From Ectobacillus antri (GTDB taxonomy: Bacteria > Bacillota > Bacilli > Bacillales > Bacillaceae_G), in NCBI RefSeq assembly GCF_003852715.1, contig NZ_RIAV01000003.1, positions 186,001 to 250,000 of the forward strand: DNA of 64,000 nt. Direction: 5' to 3'. Shown in pieces: positions 61,415 through 64,000 of this stretch. The notes beneath the pieces are model-generated. The model had not been told where the DNA came from and searched no databases. It saw nothing but the letters and a program-made list of their open reading frames with translations. A program made the position numbers and the translations under genes. Numbering within the stretch: position 1 is the first letter of the stretch; each line of letters begins with the position of its first letter.

Positions 61415-61711
61415 ATGTATAAAGAAATTACACCGAATGAAGTAGAACAATTACGTCTTGAGAAAAAGTTGAGTATTATTGATGTACGTGAAGACGAAGA
61501 GGTGGCACAAGGAAAAATTCCCGGTGCAGCTCATATTCCGCTCGGCGAATTGGAACAAAGACTTACCGAGATTGATAAGGAGCAGGAGCATATTATGGTA
61601 TGCCGCTCTGGTGCAAGAAGCGGGCGTGCCTCGGCATTTTTGACGGAGAAAGGGTACAAAGTGAAGAATATGAGCGGTGGCATGCTTGCTTGGGAAGGTG
61701 AAATAGAATAA
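61415..61711 (+). CDS. Rhodanese-domain protein
   Basis: This 98-residue single-domain rhodanese has the catalytic cysteine C63 in MVCRSGARSGRAS, and the standard IIDVREDEEVAQGKIPGAAHIPLGEL at 21-45. It probably carries sulfane sulfur for thiol chemistry. The start is ATG at 61415 behind AAGGAG. The gene ends at the first base of the palindromic repeat. Confidence 0.93.
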   Translation: MYKEITPNEVEQLRLEKKLSIIDVREDEEVAQGKIPGAAHIPLGELEQRLTEIDKEQEHIMVCRSGARSGRASAFLTEKGYKVKNMSGGMLAWEGEIE

Positions 61712-61876
61712 AAAGAGGCTGAGACAAAAGGTTTTTGACCAAAGAAAAATCCGAACTATTAGTCAGAATTCTCTACTTAGAATTCCATTTAGTTCGGACT
61801 TTTCATTTATTAGTGTTATTTATTCTCTATTCTTTCGGTTTTAGAGTTACATGATTCAGTTATGTTCCAGCCTCTT
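61712..61876. repeat. bcr-like palindromic dispersed repeat, copy 2 (inverted)
   Basis: The reverse complement aligns with copy 1 at 1924-2080 along its length: outer GAGGCTG(G/A)GAC arms, a shared CATAACTGAATCAT stretch, and the same GTTCGGATTTTTCTTTG core. It lies between the convergent rhodanese and YitT genes, as copy 1 lies between convergent genes. Confidence 0.8.
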
Positions 61877-61877
61877 T

Positions 61878-62687
61878 TTATCCTCTTCGAAATAGTCCTA
61901 ATACCTCTACTGTCTCAGTGATATTAACAAATGCTTGCGGATCTGTTTCTGAAATTAATGATTTAATTCCAAACAGTTCTTCTCTAGAAATGACAGTCAT
62001 AAGTACACGCTTTTTTTCGCTGGAGTATGCTCCTTCGCCTTCTAACAGTGTAATACCTCGAACAACGCTTGTTAATAAGCTTTGCTTCATTTCTTCCGCC
62101 TTATTTGTAACAATCATGAGTGTTAGCTTGCGATGTTTTGTATGAACGGCATCAATTACTTTTCCTGTTACATAGATGGAAAGTAAACTGTTTAAAGCAG
62201 CATCCCATGTGAAGAAAAAGCCTGAAACAACAATGACAACAGCATTTAATAGAATTAAAAATCCTCCAAGTTGAATATCGCGTGTTTTAGAGATAAGCAT
62301 ACCGATAACATCAAATCCTCCTGTAGAGCCGAAACAGTTTAAAACAAGCCCAATACCTGCTCCCGCGATAACGCCGCCAAATAAGGAAGACAAAAGTGCT
62401 TCTGAAGCGATTGGCACAACAGGTATATAGTACATGCCTACAGAAATGACCAAAACTGACAAAATCGTATTAAAAATAAATCGTTTTCCAAGTCCGATGT
62501 ACCCAAGCACGAGAATGGGAAGGTTAAGAAGTAAATTTACAATGCCCGCATTAAACGGCGTTAAAATCCCCACAATAATGGCAATGCCACTTAAGCCGCT
62601 ACTCAGGACTTTATGGGGAATCAGAAAAATGTTAAAAGAAATTGCTACTAATAATGAACCGATTACTACACCGAACAAATTGCGCAT
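61878..62687 (-). CDS. YitT-family membrane protein
   Basis: This 269-residue protein has five to six N-terminal membrane helices (LFGVVIGSLLVAISFNIFLIPHKVLSSGLSGIAII, AGAGIGLVLNCFGSTGGFDVIGML) and a cytoplasmic DUF2179 domain (LTLMIVTNKAEEMKQSLLTSVVRGITLLEGEGAYS, KRVLMTVISREELFGIKSLISETDPQAFV). This is the YitT/YpjC family; the transported substrate is unknown. Its end touches the palindromic repeat. Confidence 0.92.
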   Translation of the reverse strand: MRNLFGVVIGSLLVAISFNIFLIPHKVLSSGLSGIAIIVGILTPFNAGIVNLLLNLPILVLGYIGLGKRFIFNTILSVLVISVGMYYIPVVPIASEALLSSLFGGVIAGAGIGLVLNCFGSTGGFDVIGMLISKTRDIQLGGFLILLNAVVIVVSGFFFTWDAALNSLLSIYVTGKVIDAVHTKHRKLTLMIVTNKAEEMKQSLLTSVVRGITLLEGEGAYSSEKKRVLMTVISREELFGIKSLISETDPQAFVNITETVEVLGLFRRG

Positions 62688-63114
62688 TAAACCCCGTCCT
62701 TTACTATAAATCTATACCGATTTCCAAACGTATTAAAAAGATTATAATTTGATTTTTAGCGTTTGTGGAAAAACAGTTTATTTTATAAAATTTAAATAGT
62801 CTAAAAATATAAGTTTTACAATCGGTTTTCTGAGGATATGATGACGCTTGTCAAAAACCAAAATGTTTGTCTGTTTTTGTTGTATAAGCAACAAAAATGT
62901 CGACTTCTTTTTATTGTAATTTATCAGAATATTCCTATAATTATTTGGAGAGGTATTAATTTTTACATGTAATTATCTAAGTGATTTTGAAAGCGTTTTT
63001 ATAGAAAAGAGAAATGTATGGATGTTTATTTAGAAATACCAAACCAAAAGGCACCAAGTGAAGAAACTATTCTAAAGTCGTATCGAGGCATTCGCTACAT
63101 GTATGAGTAGTAGT
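62688..63114. other. Control region and decayed sequence before the acyl-CoA ligase
   Basis: The region is AT-rich, with a TTTTTGTTG/CAACAAAAA hairpin at 62874-62898 and a cre-like site at 62987. A short frame from 63018 (MDVYLEIPNQKAPSG...) stops after 29 codons and may belong to the broken ligase 5' end. No intact gene. Confidence 0.5.
62987..63001. promoter_or_regulatory. Candidate CcpA cre site
   Basis: TTGAAAGCGTTTTTA matches the cre consensus WTGNAANCGNWWNCW at the key TGNAANCGN positions. It lies upstream of the ligase remnants, where carbon repression of fatty-acid degradation would be expected. Confidence 0.5.
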
Positions 63115-63212
63115 CCCGAGGTGGACAAACTGGCTGAGTCACTACAGGAAAGCGGTGTTCGTAAAGGCGATAGAGTATTAATATTTCTATTCATTGGAGG
63201 GAATTACATATG
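63115..63212 (+). pseudogene. 5' fragment of an acyl-CoA synthetase
   Basis: The frame 63115-63212 reads VDKLAESLQESGVRKGDRVL followed by IFLF, then runs into the stop over the start of the intact ligase. The pattern (A..L...GV.KGDRV.I....) is the universal N-terminal segment of AMP-forming ligases, and the intact gene has the same segment (LGVQKGDKV). Stops lie upstream in all frames, so it is a relic of another copy. Confidence 0.6.
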
Positions 63213-64000
63213 ATGAATGTACCATTAAGAATTAGCACCATGATGGAGCACGCGGAGCGCTACTTTCCCAAAAAAGAAATTGTATCTCGTACGAGCAGTG
63301 GCATTACGAGACTGACGTATAAGGAGCTGGCAGCACGGACACGCCGTTTGACAAGTTCACTTGTCAAATTGGGTGTACAAAAGGGTGATAAAGTTGGAAC
63401 TTTTGCTTGGAACCATCATCGTCATTTAGAAAGCTATTTTGCTATTCCAGGCATGGGTGGCGTGCTGCATACAATTAATATTCGCTTAGCGCCAAATCAT
63501 ATCTCCTATATTATTAATCATGCAGAAGATAAAGTTTTGCTTATTGATGAAGATTTGTTGCCGCTTATTGAGAGCATAAAAGACGAACTTAACACGGTAG
63601 AGGCATTTATTATTATGACGGATAAACATGAACTTCCGCCAACTGCGTTACAGCCAGTATATCATTATGAAGAATTGCTTGCACAAGGAGATCCATCATA
63701 TCCGTTTTTACAGGATATTGATGAAAATGATCCGGCTGGTATGTGCTATACATCAGCTACAACGGGTAACCCAAAAGGTGTTGTATATACACATCGCAGC
63801 ACAGTACTTCATTGTATGGCGCTAGGTTTGGCCGATAGCGCGGCCATCTCAGAAAGCGATGTACTGCTTCCTGTTGTACCAATGTTTCATGTGAATGCTT
63901 GGGGGCTACCTTATGCGTCTGTTTGGTTTGGGACAAAACTGGTATTGCCAGGGCCTATGTTTACACCAAAAATTTTGTTGGAACTCATTCAAGAGGAGCG
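63210..64000 (+). CDS. Long/medium-chain fatty acid-CoA ligase, N-terminal part (runs off window)
   Basis: From ATG 63210 or 63213 (GGAGGG upstream) the frame is open for 263 codons to the window edge. It is an AMP-forming acyl-CoA synthetase of the FadD/AlkK type: LTYKELAARTRRLTSSLVKLGVQKGDKV, ARLAPNHISYIINHAEDKVLLID-like region, and the P-loop-like AMP motif YTSATTGNPKGVVYTH. The usual motif is TSGTTGxPKG; here the first Gly is Ala. FHVNAWGLPY follows. It activates fatty acids for beta-oxidation. Confidence 0.9.
   Translation, partial: MMNVPLRISTMMEHAERYFPKKEIVSRTSSGITRLTYKELAARTRRLTSSLVKLGVQKGDKVGTFAWNHHRHLESYFAIPGMGGVLHTINIRLAPNHISYIINHAEDKVLLIDEDLLPLIESIKDELNTVEAFIIMTDKHELPPTALQPVYHYEELLAQGDPSYPFLQDIDENDPAGMCYTSATTGNPKGVVYTHRSTVLHCMALGLADSAAISESDVLLPVVPMFHVNAWGLPYASVWFGTKLVLPGPMFTPKILLELIQEE

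Overview
The window comes from a low-GC Gram-positive spore former of the genus Bacillus, most likely the B. cereus group or a close relative. The chromosomal order spoVK, hflX, ynbB, glnR-glnA, then lexA, yneB, ynzC, tkt, sirA, yneF, ccdA, ccdC is the Bacillus order. Genes tied to sporulation (spoVK, sirA, a YjcZ peptide) and two copies of a ~160-bp palindromic repeat resembling the bcr elements of the B. cereus group support this. The assignment rests on gene content and remembered family features, not on a database search.

Region by region: 1-7700 is chromosome: the start of a tyrosine recombinase, the SpoVK AAA+ ATPase, a poly-gamma-glutamate hydrolase-like gene, two small spore-protein-like genes, a TRIC-type channel, HflX, a PLP enzyme, and the glutamine operon glnR-glnA. 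7644-47636 is an integrated prophage of about 40 kb, bounded by a perfect 69-bp direct repeat that includes the 3' end of glnA. 47637-64000 is chromosome again: the lexA/yneB divergon, a CarD-like regulator, transketolase, sirA, yneF, a heterodimeric ABC exporter, pantothenate kinase, the cytochrome c biogenesis genes ccdA and ccdC, a rhodanese, a YitT membrane protein and the start of an acyl-CoA synthetase.

The prophage is a siphovirus with an A118/SPP1-like head. Integrase and an ImmA-type metalloprotease lie leftward behind a LexA-type box. Next come a repressor, a Cro-like gene and five copies of one operator. Rightward follow an antirepressor, YqaJ-type exonuclease and RecT annealase, a replisome organizer with helicase loader and DnaB-type helicase, a RusA resolvase, and a late-regulator-like gene. 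The late genes run terminase, portal, minor head, scaffold, capsid, connectors, tail tube with an Ig-like domain, chaperones, tape measure, Dit, a 1,461-residue Tal/receptor-binding protein, XhlA, holin and endolysin.

The right end of the prophage is the unusual part. After the endolysin there are uncharacterised genes, one pair joined across an A10 run in a way that suggests frameshifting. Beyond them is what reads as a plasmid-type actin partition locus (parC-like repeats, a ParM-like actin and a ParR-like ribbon-helix-helix protein). It is followed by a VirB2/TrbC-like two-helix membrane protein and a 725-residue HerA/TraC-type ATPase, next to attR. An integrated siphophage carrying a partition locus plus a conjugation-like pair looks like a phage-plasmid hybrid.

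Several genes were read directly from the sequence because they are short or run off the window: small peptides at 2085-2225, 10718-10882, 16906-17022, 19394-19567, 27652-27795 and 44664-44759, the partial recombinase at 1-219 and the partial acyl-CoA ligase from 63210.
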